The notes: generated by a model from the letters alone, not told the origin. A stretch of DNA of 64,000 nucleotides from Mesorhizobium waimense (GCF_003601975.1 NZ_QZWZ01000012.1:62001-126000); one strand, 5' to 3'. Shown: positions 1 to 18,055, counted from the first letter of the stretch. Made by a program: numbers and translations.

Positions 1-69
1 GCGGGTTTCCAGGATCTTTGAAGCGAACCTGCGGGTCAGGCCCGAGGGTATGCCCGTGGGTGTAGTGCG

Positions 70-957
70 TCAGGCGACGACGGTCAGCCGGCGCTTGCGC
101 TCGTCGAGCGACACGATGGCGAGACCGCTTGCCACCACCAGCAGGATGCCGCTGACGGCAAGAGCATTGGGAAACTGCCCGAAGACCAGCAGGCCGGAGA
201 TTACCGCCCAGACGGTGAAGCAATAGTAGAACGGCGCGACCGCGCTCGTCGGCCCGACGCGATAGGCCATGAAGATGAAGAAATGGCCGAAGATCAGGAA
301 GAAACCCGCCCCCGCGATCAGCGTCAGGTGACGGGCTTCGGGCATCACCCATGGCTCGGAAACCAGATGTGCTGCGCCGGCGCCGACCAGCACCACAAGG
401 ACCGCGGACATGGCGACGATCATCCCCGGCACGTCGGCCCCGATCTTGCGGCCGGCGAGATCGCGCGCGGCCGACAGTGCCGCATTGCCGAGCGCCAGCA
501 AGGCGTAGACCGATATCCCCTGCATCGTCGGCTGCGCCACCATGACCGCGCCGATGAAGCCGAGCCCGATCAGCGCCATGCGCGCGCCGCCGATCCGTTC
601 GCCGAACAGGATCGAAGAGCCGACCAGCATCAGCAGCGGGGTGATCTGCCCGAGCGCGGTGGAATCGGCGATCTGCATGTTGGCCAGCGCCACCACGTAG
701 CAAAGGATCGCGGCCAGTTCGAGAAGGTTTCTGCGCAGCACTCGTCTGTCGAGGATCAGCGGCACCTGCTTGCCATAGCCAAGCAGCAGCAACAGGGGCA
801 TTCCCCACAGGCTAGCGGCGACGCCGCGCAGAAGCAGCACCTCGTAGGACGGCAGCCCTGAGGTCGCGAGCTTCATCATCGTGTCATTGACCAGGTAGAA
901 CCCGGTCGAAACGACCATGAACAGCGGGCCGCGGATGTTTGTGGGTATGAACTGCAT
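70..957 (-). CDS. DMT-superfamily (EamA-type) permease
   Basis: A 295-residue polytopic membrane protein built almost entirely of hydrophobic helices separated by short basic loops. It has the ten-segment, two-fold repeated layout of EamA/RhaT-type drug/metabolite transporters. The N-terminal half carries the typical (L/V)RG...A pattern after the second helix (YEVLLLRGVAAS), and there is a short basic tail (DERKRRLTVVA). It probably exports or imports a small metabolite at the inner membrane; the substrate cannot be read from sequence. The ATG at 957 gives a sensible N-terminus, but no strong ribosome binding site precedes it. It is transcribed away from tuf and is not part of that unit. The fold call is firm and the function is open. 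Confidence 0.85.
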   Translation of the reverse strand: MQFIPTNIRGPLFMVVSTGFYLVNDTMMKLATSGLPSYEVLLLRGVAASLWGMPLLLLLGYGKQVPLILDRRVLRRNLLELAAILCYVVALANMQIADSTALGQITPLLMLVGSSILFGERIGGARMALIGLGFIGAVMVAQPTMQGISVYALLALGNAALSAARDLAGRKIGADVPGMIVAMSAVLVVLVGAGAAHLVSEPWVMPEARHLTLIAGAGFFLIFGHFFIFMAYRVGPTSAVAPFYYCFTVWAVISGLLVFGQFPNALAVSGILLVVASGLAIVSLDERKRRLTVVA

Positions 958-1163
958 CGATCGACCAAATCAGACCGATGCAGCGGCGGCAATGGGCCAG
1001 GCTGGCGCTGCAGATCCGGCAAGAGCAGGGGGGATTGCGCCGCTGGCGGGCTCGGCTCCTGCCTATTTCATTTCCCGGCTGGCGTTCCTATATCCGCGCC
1101 ACATCCCCCGAAAATCGGATCGCAGGTTCGGACCGAGTGAGAGAGCGCTCAGCCACAAGGCAC

Positions 1164-1192
1164 TTGTGTTTTGCAGCCGTAGTCGCTAATCG
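1164..1192 (+). promoter_or_regulatory. possible sigma-70-type promoter of the first tuf gene
   Basis: TTGTGT, a 17-base spacer, then TAATCG, ending about 50 bases before the tuf start. Spacing is ideal but the hexamers are only moderate matches. Assigned by eye. Confidence 0.3.
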
Positions 1193-1241
1193 CCCCGCAT
1201 TCGACTGAACTGAAGGTCCAGGCCGTCCAAGGAAAGAGACT

Positions 1242-2417
<1,176 letters not shown>

Positions 2418-2448
2418 TCGACGCCGGCCCTAGCCGGATCGACAAGGA

Positions 2449-2477
2449 AAGGGCGGTCCTCGGGCCGCCCTTTTTTG
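2449..2477 (+). terminator. rho-independent terminator after tuf copy 1
   Basis: Stem GGGCGG/CCGCCC (2451-2456 with 2465-2470), extended by A-T pairs, with an 8-base loop and then six T. It ends the tuf transcript 30 bases after the stop codon. Confidence 0.85.
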
Positions 2478-2528
2478 TACCGACGTGTCGCCGGCCGGTC
2501 GCCGATTATCCGTGTTGTTTCAAAGCTG

Positions 2529-2556
2529 TTGCAAGCGCCGCTGCCGCAACTAGTAT
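2529..2556 (+). promoter_or_regulatory. possible promoter of the duplicated ClpP-fold-like gene
   Basis: TTGCAA, 16 bases, TAGTAT, immediately upstream of the candidate start codons at 2565-2604. A weak match, called by eye. Confidence 0.25.
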
Positions 2557-2564
2557 AGGTTGCA

Positions 2565-4256
2565 TTGGGGAAGCTTGCCGACACAGTGGTTCCAGGGCAT
2601 CGTTTGAACAATCAGGCGTGGTGGTCGCTGGGGCTGGTTTGCCTGGTGTCTCTGTTTGTCATGGGGCATGCCGCGTTAGCGGCGGATGCGAGAGAATCCG
2701 ATCTTGGCCCGCCGATGCGGTTTGTTGTCGCGCGCAGCAATGCGCCGGGTTGCGAGCCGACCTGTCCCGAGTGGATCTCGGCGGAAGGCACGATCGAAGC
2801 CGGCACGCCGGCGCTACTCAAGCGCGCGCTTAAGAAGCTTGGCGGCCGCAAGCTGCCCGTTATCGTCGATTCTCCCGGCGGCAATGTCGATGCGGCGCTG
2901 GCGCTTGGCCGGCTGATCCGCAAGAACAAGCTCGATATCGCCGTCGGCAAGACCCGGTTCGAGGGCTGCCTGCCGGATGAGAAGGACTGCACCGACAATG
3001 ACGGCAAGGGCGCCCGCTATTTCGGCACCGCCTATGCCGACGGCTCCATTTGCAATTCCGCCTGTCCGCTGATGTTTTCCGGCGGGGTCCGCCGTGTGGT
3101 CGGGCAATGGGCCTTTCTCGGCGTCCACCAGATCACGACCACCTACGTCAAGACGAAATTGCTCTACCGGACCACCTATCGCGTGGTGAAGGGTAAGAAG
3201 AAGGTCATCAACACCAAGGTCATCAACACCAAGGTCGTCAGCCGAAAGAACGCCGGCAGCTACAAGACCTACGAGATGAGCAAGGCGGTCGAGAAGAGGC
3301 TGGCGGCCTATCTTAAGGAGATGGGCGTCGGCCAGGGCGTGCTCACGACGATGAAGAACACGCCCACCAGCGGCATCCACCAGTTGGTCCCAGAAAATAT
3401 GCTGCGGATGAACCTCGTCACCAGCCTGGATTCCGTCGACCTGTTCACCGCCGGGCCCATATGCCGCGCGAATCCGCTGCCCGCGAACTGCCGGGAGATA
3501 CCGAACAAACCCGCGATGCCGACTGTCGAAGCCCCGACGGCCGAGTCAGAGCCTGCCCAACCCGAGATCGCGCAGCGCGAAGAGGATATGCGCTTTGTCG
3601 TGGTTCGTGGCAGCAATCTGCTTTGCGACCCTGACTGCCCGGAATGGATTTCGGCCGAAGGCACGATTACGGCCCGGACGTCGGAGAGGCTGCGCCAGTT
3701 GCTCGACACGCTTGGCGACCGGCGATTGCCCGTGGTGATCAGCTCGCCCGGAGGCGACGTGCTCGGCGCGCTGGCGGCAGGACGGCTGATCCGCGACCGA
3801 AAGCTCGACGTCGCCGTTGCCCGTACCGAATTCGTTGGCTGCGAACCGGGAGAGGCGGATTGTGCGGCCGAAGACGGCGTCCATGCCGGGCTGACCATTG
3901 ACGCCGGAGGCGAGTGCAATTCGGCCTGCGCGATCATGCTTGCCGGTGGCGTCAGACGGCTTGTCGGTTCCCAGGCGCGGCTCAGCGTGCATTCGTTGGG
4001 GCTGGAGCAGAAGGTCAAGGGCTACCTTGAGGATATGGCGATCGGCTCCGGTCTGTTCTCGACGATGCAGTCCGTTTTGCATTCAAGCCACAGGCAGCTC
4101 GAACCCGAGATGATGCTGAAGGTCGGGCTGACGACTGAGCCCCAATCGGTGGACGCGCTAACCGGTGCCACGGTCTGCAAATCGTCGCCGAAACCTGACA
4201 ACTGCCGCATGGTGCCGTCGCCCAACGCACAAGCCGACGCACCCACCCGCCTGTAG
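2565..4256 (+). CDS. Secreted protein with two tandem ClpP/crotonase-fold-like domains
   Basis: 563 residues from TTG 2565. GTG 2586 and TTG 2604 are alternative starts that still keep the signal peptide (hydrophobic run near residues 19-38, cleavage after ALA). Two homologous halves follow, about residues 51-310 and 342-555. Each opens with MRFVV, has the motif PEWISAEGTI, then (S)PGG(N/D) as in ClpP-class peptidases, and then CNSAC with the candidate nucleophile Ser (Ser165 in half 1) and VH(Q/S) with a candidate His (His188). Conserved Cys pairs suit a periplasmic, disulfide-bonded protein. Half 1 alone has a basic insert (about 190-245) containing a 15-bp DNA repeat. It resembles the uncharacterised COG3904-type predicted periplasmic proteins. 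Peptidase activity is not established; I see no clear catalytic Asp. The gene stands alone between tuf and the hemoglobin gene. Confidence 0.75.
   Translation: MGKLADTVVPGHRLNNQAWWSLGLVCLVSLFVMGHAALAADARESDLGPPMRFVVARSNAPGCEPTCPEWISAEGTIEAGTPALLKRALKKLGGRKLPVIVDSPGGNVDAALALGRLIRKNKLDIAVGKTRFEGCLPDEKDCTDNDGKGARYFGTAYADGSICNSACPLMFSGGVRRVVGQWAFLGVHQITTTYVKTKLLYRTTYRVVKGKKKVINTKVINTKVVSRKNAGSYKTYEMSKAVEKRLAAYLKEMGVGQGVLTTMKNTPTSGIHQLVPENMLRMNLVTSLDSVDLFTAGPICRANPLPANCREIPNKPAMPTVEAPTAESEPAQPEIAQREEDMRFVVVRGSNLLCDPDCPEWISAEGTITARTSERLRQLLDTLGDRRLPVVISSPGGDVLGALAAGRLIRDRKLDVAVARTEFVGCEPGEADCAAEDGVHAGLTIDAGGECNSACAIMLAGGVRRLVGSQARLSVHSLGLEQKVKGYLEDMAIGSGLFSTMQSVLHSSHRQLEPEMMLKVGLTTEPQSVDALTGATVCKSSPKPDNCRMVPSPNAQADAPTRL
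3201..3235 (+). repeat. 15-bp in-frame tandem repeat
   Basis: Two perfect 15-bp units (3201-3215, 3216-3230) and a partial third encode KVINT-KVINT-KVV. They lie inside the basic insert of the first half of the duplicated secreted protein. Being in frame, the repeat could expand or contract without breaking the gene. Confidence 0.9.
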
Positions 4257-4349
4257 CGCGACGGTGTCCGGACTGGCCATCGAGGCAGGTTGAGCCATGC
4301 TCGATATTGCCGCTATCGTCACCGTAGCAATCGAGAGGCGAGGATCGAT

Positions 4350-4832
4350 ATGAGCAAGGACATCCCGACATTGTTCGAATGGGCCGGCGGCGCTGAGGCG
4401 CTGAACCGGCTGACGCAGACTTTCTACGACAAAGTGGCGTTGGATCCGGTGGTCGGTCCGGTGTTCAAGCACATGTCGCCGGACCATCCAGCCCATGTCG
4501 CGGCCTTCATCGGCGAGGTTTTCGGCGGCCCGAAGACCTACAGCGAACAGCATGGCGGCCATCGCGAGATGGTGATGCATCATCTTGGCAAGCATCTGAG
4601 CGAAGAGCAGCGCCGCCGCTGGATCAATCTGCTGGCCGACGCCGCCGACGAGGTCGGCCTGCCGGACGATCCTGAGTTCCGGTCAGCCTTCATGGGCTAT
4701 GTCGAATGGGGGTCGCGGCTGGCGAAGATGAATTCCAACCTCGGCGAGACCTGCGATCCCGCGACCGAGCCGATGCCTGCCTGGGGCTGGGGCGTGCCCG
4801 GCGGGCCGTACAAGCCGCCGGCCGGAAACTAA
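4350..4832 (+). CDS. Group II truncated hemoglobin (TrHbO type)
   Basis: A 160-residue heme protein of the two-over-two globin fold. Visible family landmarks are Phe25-Tyr26 (Tyr B10, which contacts the distal ligand), VFGGP at 57-61, TYSEQHGGH leading to the proximal His (His77, or less likely His78) in MHH, and Trp91 at position G8, which marks group II. The long C-terminal tail ending in W-G-W-G and Gly/Pro-rich residues is usual for rhizobial members. Such globins bind O2, NO or peroxide in the cytoplasm and are usually linked to NO or peroxide detoxification. ATG 4350 was chosen because of the purine-rich GAGAGGCGAGGA just upstream; an in-frame extension to 4290 has no support. It lies 93 bases after the duplicated secreted protein and may share its transcript. 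Confidence 0.9.
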   Translation: MSKDIPTLFEWAGGAEALNRLTQTFYDKVALDPVVGPVFKHMSPDHPAHVAAFIGEVFGGPKTYSEQHGGHREMVMHHLGKHLSEEQRRRWINLLADAADEVGLPDDPEFRSAFMGYVEWGSRLAKMNSNLGETCDPATEPMPAWGWGVPGGPYKPPAGN

Positions 4833-4945
4833 GCGGGAAACCGGATCCGCCCCGGAAGGTGCGGAATTCCTGCAAATTTCCGCAGAAGTGACGCCGCAAA
4901 GAGGTGGGATGTTCATGGCGTCCGCAACTGTTGACGACCTCTTTG

Positions 4946-5446
4946 ATGCTGTTTGCCCATCTGCCGTCTGGTTACATTCTGGGACGCTTCGCGCAACGAC
5001 GCTGGCGTATGACGTCGGGTATCATGATTGCCGCGATGATCGGCAGCGTCATCCCCGACATCGACATGCTGTACTTCCACCTCGTCGATGGCAGACGGAC
5101 GCACCACCACGCCTACATTACGCATTGGCCATTGTTCTGGGCAGCGACCGGGATATTCAGCCTGTCACTGGCCAGATGGCTTGGTTGGCCGTATCTGCCA
5201 CTCATCGGCGTCTTCTTTGCAGGCACCATGTTGCACATGGTCCTCGACACAGTGGCGTCGCCGATCCGGTGGCTGATGCCATTTGATTGCCACGCATTCG
5301 AACTCGTGACCGTGGCCGCGTATGGCAACTGGGTCGTGAGCTTCGTCTTGACTTTCGCGCTCGAACTTCTCATTTGCGCGTGGGCCTTATGCCTGGCGTC
5401 GGTGCGATCGTCGCCTCGGGTCGGCGCGTCTCAAAAGGGCACTTGA
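4946..5446 (+). CDS. YdjM/DUF457-like membrane-bound metal-dependent hydrolase
   Basis: A 166-residue inner-membrane protein. It begins MLFAHLPSGYI, as members of the LexA-regulated YdjM/DUF457 family usually do, and carries PDID followed by a His cluster (RTHHH...THW) and HMVLD between hydrophobic helices. These His and Asp residues are the presumed metal ligands. The true substrate of the family is unknown. ATG 4946 is preferred over GTG 4904 because it restores the family N-terminus, although its ribosome binding site is weak. A good Shine-Dalgarno at 4897-4904 points instead to ATG 4909 in another frame, so the start or a small frameshift upstream deserves checking. The C-terminal 20 residues are basic and unrelated to the family. 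The gene ends 35 bases before tRNA-Trp. Confidence 0.7.
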   Translation: MLFAHLPSGYILGRFAQRRWRMTSGIMIAAMIGSVIPDIDMLYFHLVDGRRTHHHAYITHWPLFWAATGIFSLSLARWLGWPYLPLIGVFFAGTMLHMVLDTVASPIRWLMPFDCHAFELVTVAAYGNWVVSFVLTFALELLICAWALCLASVRSSPRVGASQKGT

Positions 5447-5481
5447 GTTCTCATCCGCTTTGTGAAATAGCAGCCCGCGAT

Positions 5482-5557
<76 letters not shown>

Positions 5558-5932
5558 TTTCCCGAAATGGCCAAATTCGATGTCTTGTTTGATGTCTTGG
5601 CACGCCTCGCATTTGAAAACCGGCGACAGGCTTGCCATATTAGCGCGATTGGGGCATAAGGCGCTCATAGCCGGGACGGAACGACTGGATGGTTCCGATG
5701 CGGCGTTTGGCCATAAAGCGGACACTTGCCACTTGCGTGGATCAAGAATCGGTTTTATGTAGACGAAACAGACACGCGACGCGTGGAGCTGGGAAGCCGG
5801 CTTTACGCGTCCGATTTGCATGGGCGAAATGGTTGCGCTGATTCGGCGCCGACATGAAGCCCAGGCGGCACGTCCCGGCCTGCGGGATCATCCAGGAGAC
5901 CCGGCCAACGGGTCTTGAAGACAGAGCGGCAT
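5558..5932. other. 375-bp spacer between tRNA-Trp and secE
   Basis: No protein gene is supported. Near its start it holds a short direct repeat (GATGTCTTG twice, 5579-5598). It also contains a promoter candidate at 5733-5761 that would give a leader of roughly 165 bases to secE. Confidence 0.6.
5733..5761 (+). promoter_or_regulatory. possible promoter of secE-nusG-rplKA
   Basis: TTGCGT, a 17-base spacer, TATGTA. It is the best sigma-70-like match in the spacer ahead of secE. Confidence 0.4.
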
Positions 5933-6136
5933 ATGGCTTCGAAAACCACAAATCCTTTCGTCTTTCTCCAGCAGGTTCGCGCCGAGACCGCCAAGGTGAC
6001 TTGGCCGTCGCGGCGGGAGACGATGATCTCGACGGTGATGGTGCTGGTGTTCGCGGTCATCGCGATGATCTTTTTCTTCACCGCCGATGTGGCCATGGGC
6101 TACGCGATCGAGTGGATTCTGGGGCTTGGACGTTAA
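5933..6136 (+). CDS. secE: Preprotein translocase subunit SecE
   Basis: A 67-residue single-span form of SecE, the clamp that stabilises SecY in the inner membrane. The N-terminal amphipathic segment ends in the family signature VTWPSRRE (about residues 22-29) and is followed by one transmembrane helix. ATG 5933 gives the standard MASKTTNP start; a TTG six codons upstream is unlikely. It is followed 27 bases later by nusG, the near-universal bacterial pair. Confidence 0.97.
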   Translation: MASKTTNPFVFLQQVRAETAKVTWPSRRETMISTVMVLVFAVIAMIFFFTADVAMGYAIEWILGLGR

Positions 6137-6163
6137 GTCCGGCGATTACGGAGAAGTCGTGAA

Positions 6164-6691
6164 ATGACTGCGCGGTGGTACATCGTCCACGCCTATTCGA
6201 ACTTTGAAAAGAAGGTCGCCGAGGACATTGAGAACAAGGCCAAGCAGAAGGGCCTGTCCGCGGATATCGAACAGATCGTGGTGCCGACCGAGAAGGTCGT
6301 CGAGATCCGCCGCGGCCGCAAGGTCGACGCCGAGCGCAAGTTCTTTCCGGGCTATGTGCTGTTGAAGGCCAATTTGACCGACGCGGTGTTTTCGCTGGTC
6401 AAGAACACGCCGAAGGTCACCGGTTTCCTCGGTGACTCCAAGCCGGTGCCGATCACCGAGGCCGAGGCGCAGCGCATCCTGAACCAAGTGCAGGAAGGCG
6501 TTGAGCGGCCGAAGCCGTCGGTCACCTTCGAGATCGGCGAAGCGATCCGCGTTTCGGACGGTCCGTTCGCGTCGTTCAACGGTTTCGTCCAGGAAGTGGA
6601 CGAGGAGCGGGCGCGGCTCAAGGTGGAAGTTTCGATCTTCGGGCGCGCCGTGCCTGTCGATCTGGAATTCGGACAGGTCGAAAAGGGCTGA
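6164..6691 (+). CDS. nusG: Transcription termination/antitermination factor NusG
   Basis: A 175-residue protein with the NGN domain (starts TARWYIVHAYSNFEKKV, contains the RGRKVDAERKFFPGYVL region that contacts the polymerase clamp) and a C-terminal KOW domain (SDGPFASFNG near residues 125-140). It suppresses pausing and couples RNA polymerase to Rho or to the ribosome through S10, whose gene is also in this window. Normal length, no insertion. Confidence 0.99.
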   Translation: MTARWYIVHAYSNFEKKVAEDIENKAKQKGLSADIEQIVVPTEKVVEIRRGRKVDAERKFFPGYVLLKANLTDAVFSLVKNTPKVTGFLGDSKPVPITEAEAQRILNQVQEGVERPKPSVTFEIGEAIRVSDGPFASFNGFVQEVDEERARLKVEVSIFGRAVPVDLEFGQVEKG

Positions 6692-6862
6692 TCCGAAATC
6701 CCTGGCGCCTGATGGCGGCGGGGAGGCGGCGCGGAATTTCGCGCGGCCATGAACGGGTGGGAGGCGAATGTGGCTTAGCCGGCCGCGGGAACCGCACCAC
6801 CAGACTGCAACCGCCGGTGTTCCCCGATAGTGGGGCCGGCATGAGAAAAGGCAGGAAGAGAG

Positions 6863-7291
6863 ATGGCTAAGAAAGTTGCAGGCCAGCTCAAGCTCCAGGT
6901 TGCCGCGGGCTCGGCTACGCCGTCGCCCCCGATCGGCCCGGCGCTTGGTCAGCGCGGCATCAACATCATGGAGTTCTGCAAGGCGTTCAACGCGCAGACC
7001 CAGGAAATGGAAAAGGGATCACCGATACCGGTGGTCATCACCTACTACCAGGACAAGTCGTTCACCTTCGTGATGAAGACGCCGCCGGTGAGCTACTTCC
7101 TGAAGAAGGCCGCGAACCTCAAGTCGGGCTCGAAGGAGCCGGGCAAGGTCAAGGCCGGCACGATCGGCCGCGACAAGGTGCGCGCCATCGCCGAGCAGAA
7201 GATGAAGGACCTGAACGCGAACGACGTCGAAGCCGCCATGCGCATGGTCGAAGGCTCCGCCCGTTCGATGGGCCTGGAAGTGGTGGGCTGA
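6863..7291 (+). CDS. rplK: 50S ribosomal protein L11
   Basis: 142 residues with the proline-rich N-terminal hinge ([19 protein letters not shown]) and the C-terminal domain that binds the GTPase-associated 23S rRNA. Start ATG 6863 follows AGGAAGAGAG. A 171-base leader separates it from nusG. It has two short G/C-rich inverted segments and could hold an L1 autoregulatory site, but I cannot identify one with confidence. rplA follows after four bases. Confidence 0.99.
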   Translation: MAKKVAGQLKLQVAAGSATPSPPIGPALGQRGINIMEFCKAFNAQTQEMEKGSPIPVVITYYQDKSFTFVMKTPPVSYFLKKAANLKSGSKEPGKVKAGTIGRDKVRAIAEQKMKDLNANDVEAAMRMVEGSARSMGLEVVG

Positions 7292-7295
7292 GATC

Positions 7296-7994
7296 ATGGC
7301 AAAGATTGCAAAGCGTGTATCGAAGACCCGCGAAGGCATCGACCCCAACAAGGCCTACGCCCTGGGTGAAGCGCTGAAGCTGCTCAAGGACCGTTCTTCG
7401 GTCAAGTTCGACGAGACCATCGAGGTCGCGATGAACCTCGGCGTCGATCCGCGCCATGCCGACCAGATGGTCCGTGGCGTGGTCAATTTGCCGAACGGCA
7501 CCGGCCGCTCGGTCCGCGTCGCCGTGTTCGCACGTGGCGACAAGGCCGAGGAAGCCAAGGCCGCCGGCGCCGATATCGTTGGCGCCGAGGATCTGGTCGA
7601 GATCGTCCAGAAGGGCACGATCGACTTCGATCGCTGCATCGCCACGCCGGATATGATGCCGCTGGTCGGTCGTCTGGGTAAGGTGCTCGGCCCGCGCGGC
7701 ATGATGCCGAACCCGAAGGTCGGCACCGTGACCACCGATGTCGCCGCCGCCGTCAAGGCGTCGAAGGGTGGCGCGGTCGAGTTCCGCGTCGAGAAGGCCG
7801 GTATCGTCCAGGCCGGCGTCGGCAAGGTCTCGTTCGACGTCAAGGCGCTGGAAGAGAATGTGCGGGCCTTCGCCGATGCGGTGACCAAGGCCAAGCCGAC
7901 TGGCGCCAAGGGCAACTACGTCAAGAAGGTGTCGGTCACCTCGACGATGGGCCCGGGCCTCAAGCTCGACGTCTCGACGCTCGCAGCGTCCTGA
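7296..7994 (+). CDS. rplA: 50S ribosomal protein L1
   Basis: 232 residues, full length. The central [20 protein letters not shown] signature (here [20 protein letters not shown]) is intact. L1 forms the mobile stalk that guides E-site tRNA out and, in many bacteria, represses its own rplK-rplA message. It sits four bases after rplK, so translational coupling is likely. No T-rich terminator follows; a structured 394-base leader separates it from rplJ. Confidence 0.99.
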   Translation: MAKIAKRVSKTREGIDPNKAYALGEALKLLKDRSSVKFDETIEVAMNLGVDPRHADQMVRGVVNLPNGTGRSVRVAVFARGDKAEEAKAAGADIVGAEDLVEIVQKGTIDFDRCIATPDMMPLVGRLGKVLGPRGMMPNPKVGTVTTDVAAAVKASKGGAVEFRVEKAGIVQAGVGKVSFDVKALEENVRAFADAVTKAKPTGAKGNYVKKVSVTSTMGPGLKLDVSTLAAS

Positions 7995-8388
7995 TACGAA
8001 CATTTGGATCTGCCGCTAAACGGCTGATCCGCAAGTGAATTCCGGGCCTCCGACCTGTCGGTGGCCCGGTACCGGAAGTCGAGAGGCTTCCGGACATCCT
8101 GTCCGAGATTGCAGGCGGCCCAAAAGCCTTAATTCATGTGGGCCTGCATGAGACGGGTGAAGACCCGACAACGGAGCGATTGCTCCAATGAAAGGTTCGA
8201 ACCGTGTTTGCCTTTTGTCTGCGCATCGCCCGGCTTGCCGGTTGGTGTGGCGAAAGGGGGCAGGATCCTCGAGCGTCGTTCGGGAGATCCGTTACTGGAT
8301 GGCCCGGCCGGCAAAAGGCAACCCGACGCCTGTCCTCGTGAATGGGAATGTTCCCGTTAACAGGATTGGGGTCAACTGGAGATAGGCA
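7995..8388 (+). ncRNA. Structured rplJL leader (candidate L10-L12 autoregulatory region)
   Basis: 394 bases with no credible protein gene but many inverted repeats. A near-perfect interrupted hairpin lies at 8042-8069 (CCGGGCC / CCGAC / GTCGG / GGCCCGG). CCGGAAG/CTTCCGG occupies 8072-8093. CGGACA/TGTCCG at 8091-8105 reuses the last three bases of the previous stem, so the two are partly exclusive. CGGGT/ACCCG and GGAGC/GCTCC occupy 8153-8186. Long rplJ leaders bound by the L10-L12 complex are known in many bacteria. Assignment here rests on position and structure, not on a match to the Rfam model. Confidence 0.5.
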
Positions 8389-8907
8389 GTGGACAGAGCG
8401 GAAAAACGCGAACTCGTCACGGGCCTGAATGATGCGTTTACGAGCGCTGGTTCAGTCGTCGTGGCCCACTACGCCGGTATCACCGTCGCGCAAATGAACG
8501 ACCTTCGGTCGAAAATGCGCGCTGCCGGTGGCACCGTCAAAGTCGCGAAGAACCGTCTCGCCAAAATCGCTCTTCAGGGCACGGACTCCGCATCGATCAT
8601 CGACCTGTTCAAGGGACAGACGCTGATCGCCTATTCGGAGGATCCGATTGCGGCGCCGAAGGTCGCGTCCGATTTCGCCAAGGGGAATGACAAGTTGATC
8701 ATTCTCGGCGGCGCAATGGGCACCACCTCGCTCAACGCCGACGGTGTGAAGGCACTCGCCACACTTCCGTCGCTCGACGAGCTGCGCGCCAGGCTGGTTG
8801 GCATGATCGCCACGCCGGCAACCCGGATCGCCCAGATCGTCAATGCGCCAGCGGCTTCGGTCGCGCGCGTCATCGACGCTTACGCCCGGAAGGACGAGGC
8901 GGCATGA
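8389..8907 (+). CDS. rplJ: 50S ribosomal protein L10
   Basis: 172 residues that form the base of the L12 stalk. It starts at GTG 8389 ([10 protein letters not shown]) with GGAG eight bases upstream. The N-terminal rRNA-binding domain ([24 protein letters not shown]) and the C-terminal helix that carries L12 dimers ([14 protein letters not shown]) are both visible. It is preceded by the structured leader and followed 54 bases later by rplL. Confidence 0.98.
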   Translation: MDRAEKRELVTGLNDAFTSAGSVVVAHYAGITVAQMNDLRSKMRAAGGTVKVAKNRLAKIALQGTDSASIIDLFKGQTLIAYSEDPIAAPKVASDFAKGNDKLIILGGAMGTTSLNADGVKALATLPSLDELRARLVGMIATPATRIAQIVNAPAASVARVIDAYARKDEAA

Positions 8908-8961
8908 GGCCGTTCCTCGCTATCACAAACACACGTTCGAACCTTATGAAGGAATATTCAA

Positions 8962-9339
8962 ATGGCTGATCTCGCAAAGATCGTAGACGACCTTTCGAAG
9001 CTGACCGTCCTCGAGGCGGCCGAGCTGTCGAAACTTCTCGAAGAAAAGTGGGGCGTTTCGGCTGCCGCTCCGGTTGCGGTTGCCGCTGCCGGCGGTGCTG
9101 CCGCCGCTGCTGCTCCGGTCGAGGAAAAGACGGAATTCGACGTCGTCCTCACCGAGGCAGGCGCCCAGAAGATCAACGTCATCAAGGAAGTCCGCGCCAT
9201 CACCGGTCTTGGCCTCAAGGAAGCCAAGGACCTGGTCGAGGCGGCTCCGAAGCCGGTCAAGGAAGGCGTTTCCAAGGCCGACGCTGACAAGTTCAAGGCC
9301 CAGCTGGAAGCAGCCGGCGCCAAGGTCGACCTGAAGTAA
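8962..9339 (+). CDS. rplL: 50S ribosomal protein L7/L12
   Basis: 125 residues: an N-terminal dimerisation helix pair (to about 32), an Ala/Pro/Val hinge (about 34-56) and the factor-binding C-terminal domain starting EKTEFDVVL, with the conserved [20 protein letters not shown] surface that contacts EF-Tu and EF-G. Start ATG 8962 follows GAAGGAATA. Confidence 0.99.
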   Translation: MADLAKIVDDLSKLTVLEAAELSKLLEEKWGVSAAAPVAVAAAGGAAAAAAPVEEKTEFDVVLTEAGAQKINVIKEVRAITGLGLKEAKDLVEAAPKPVKEGVSKADADKFKAQLEAAGAKVDLK

Positions 9340-9428
9340 GCGTTGAATACCGGCGGGCGGCCTCGCGCCGTCCGCCACTCCCTTGGCGTGAAGGGAGGCT
9401 GCGTAACGCGAGACGTATGAGAACCTCT

Positions 9429-9474
9429 TTCCTGAGGGCCGAAACCGGCCTTCAGGAAACGGGTTTTCTCCCGT
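9429..9474 (+). terminator. Attenuator-like double hairpin between rplL and rpoB
   Basis: A 13-bp stem with one G-T wobble (9429-9441 with 9446-9458, four-base loop) is followed at once by ACGGG/CCCGT (9459-9474), with no long T run after it. It lies where many bacteria have a partial terminator or RNase processing site that sets the ratio of L12 to RNA polymerase subunits. Confidence 0.6.
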
Positions 9475-9591
9475 TCTAGCCCGGCCGCCGACAGGTGGCG
9501 GGATAACAGACAGGGGCTGCCGCCAAGGCGGTCCGGAATGCAAGGCGAGCCGCGGCGAGGCTCGTCCCGAGTTTAGAGCTAAGGAGCGACG

Positions 9592-13728
<4,137 letters not shown>

Positions 13729-13858
13729 GGCAAATGGCGTGCCGCGGAAACCTGCGGCGCGCCTATCGAATTCTTCGGCCGGTGGGCCGACCACTCAGCG
13801 GGCATTCGGCCCGCGCTAGATGCAAGGGGTTTTCGAGGACCCCGAAAAGGAGAACGGC

Positions 13859-18055
<4,197 letters not shown>

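Noticed and set aside
4888..5286. 132-residue frame starting with the better ribosome binding site over the DUF457-like gene
   Set aside because: The product is His/Arg-rich with no hydrophobic helices, while the other frame carries all family motifs.
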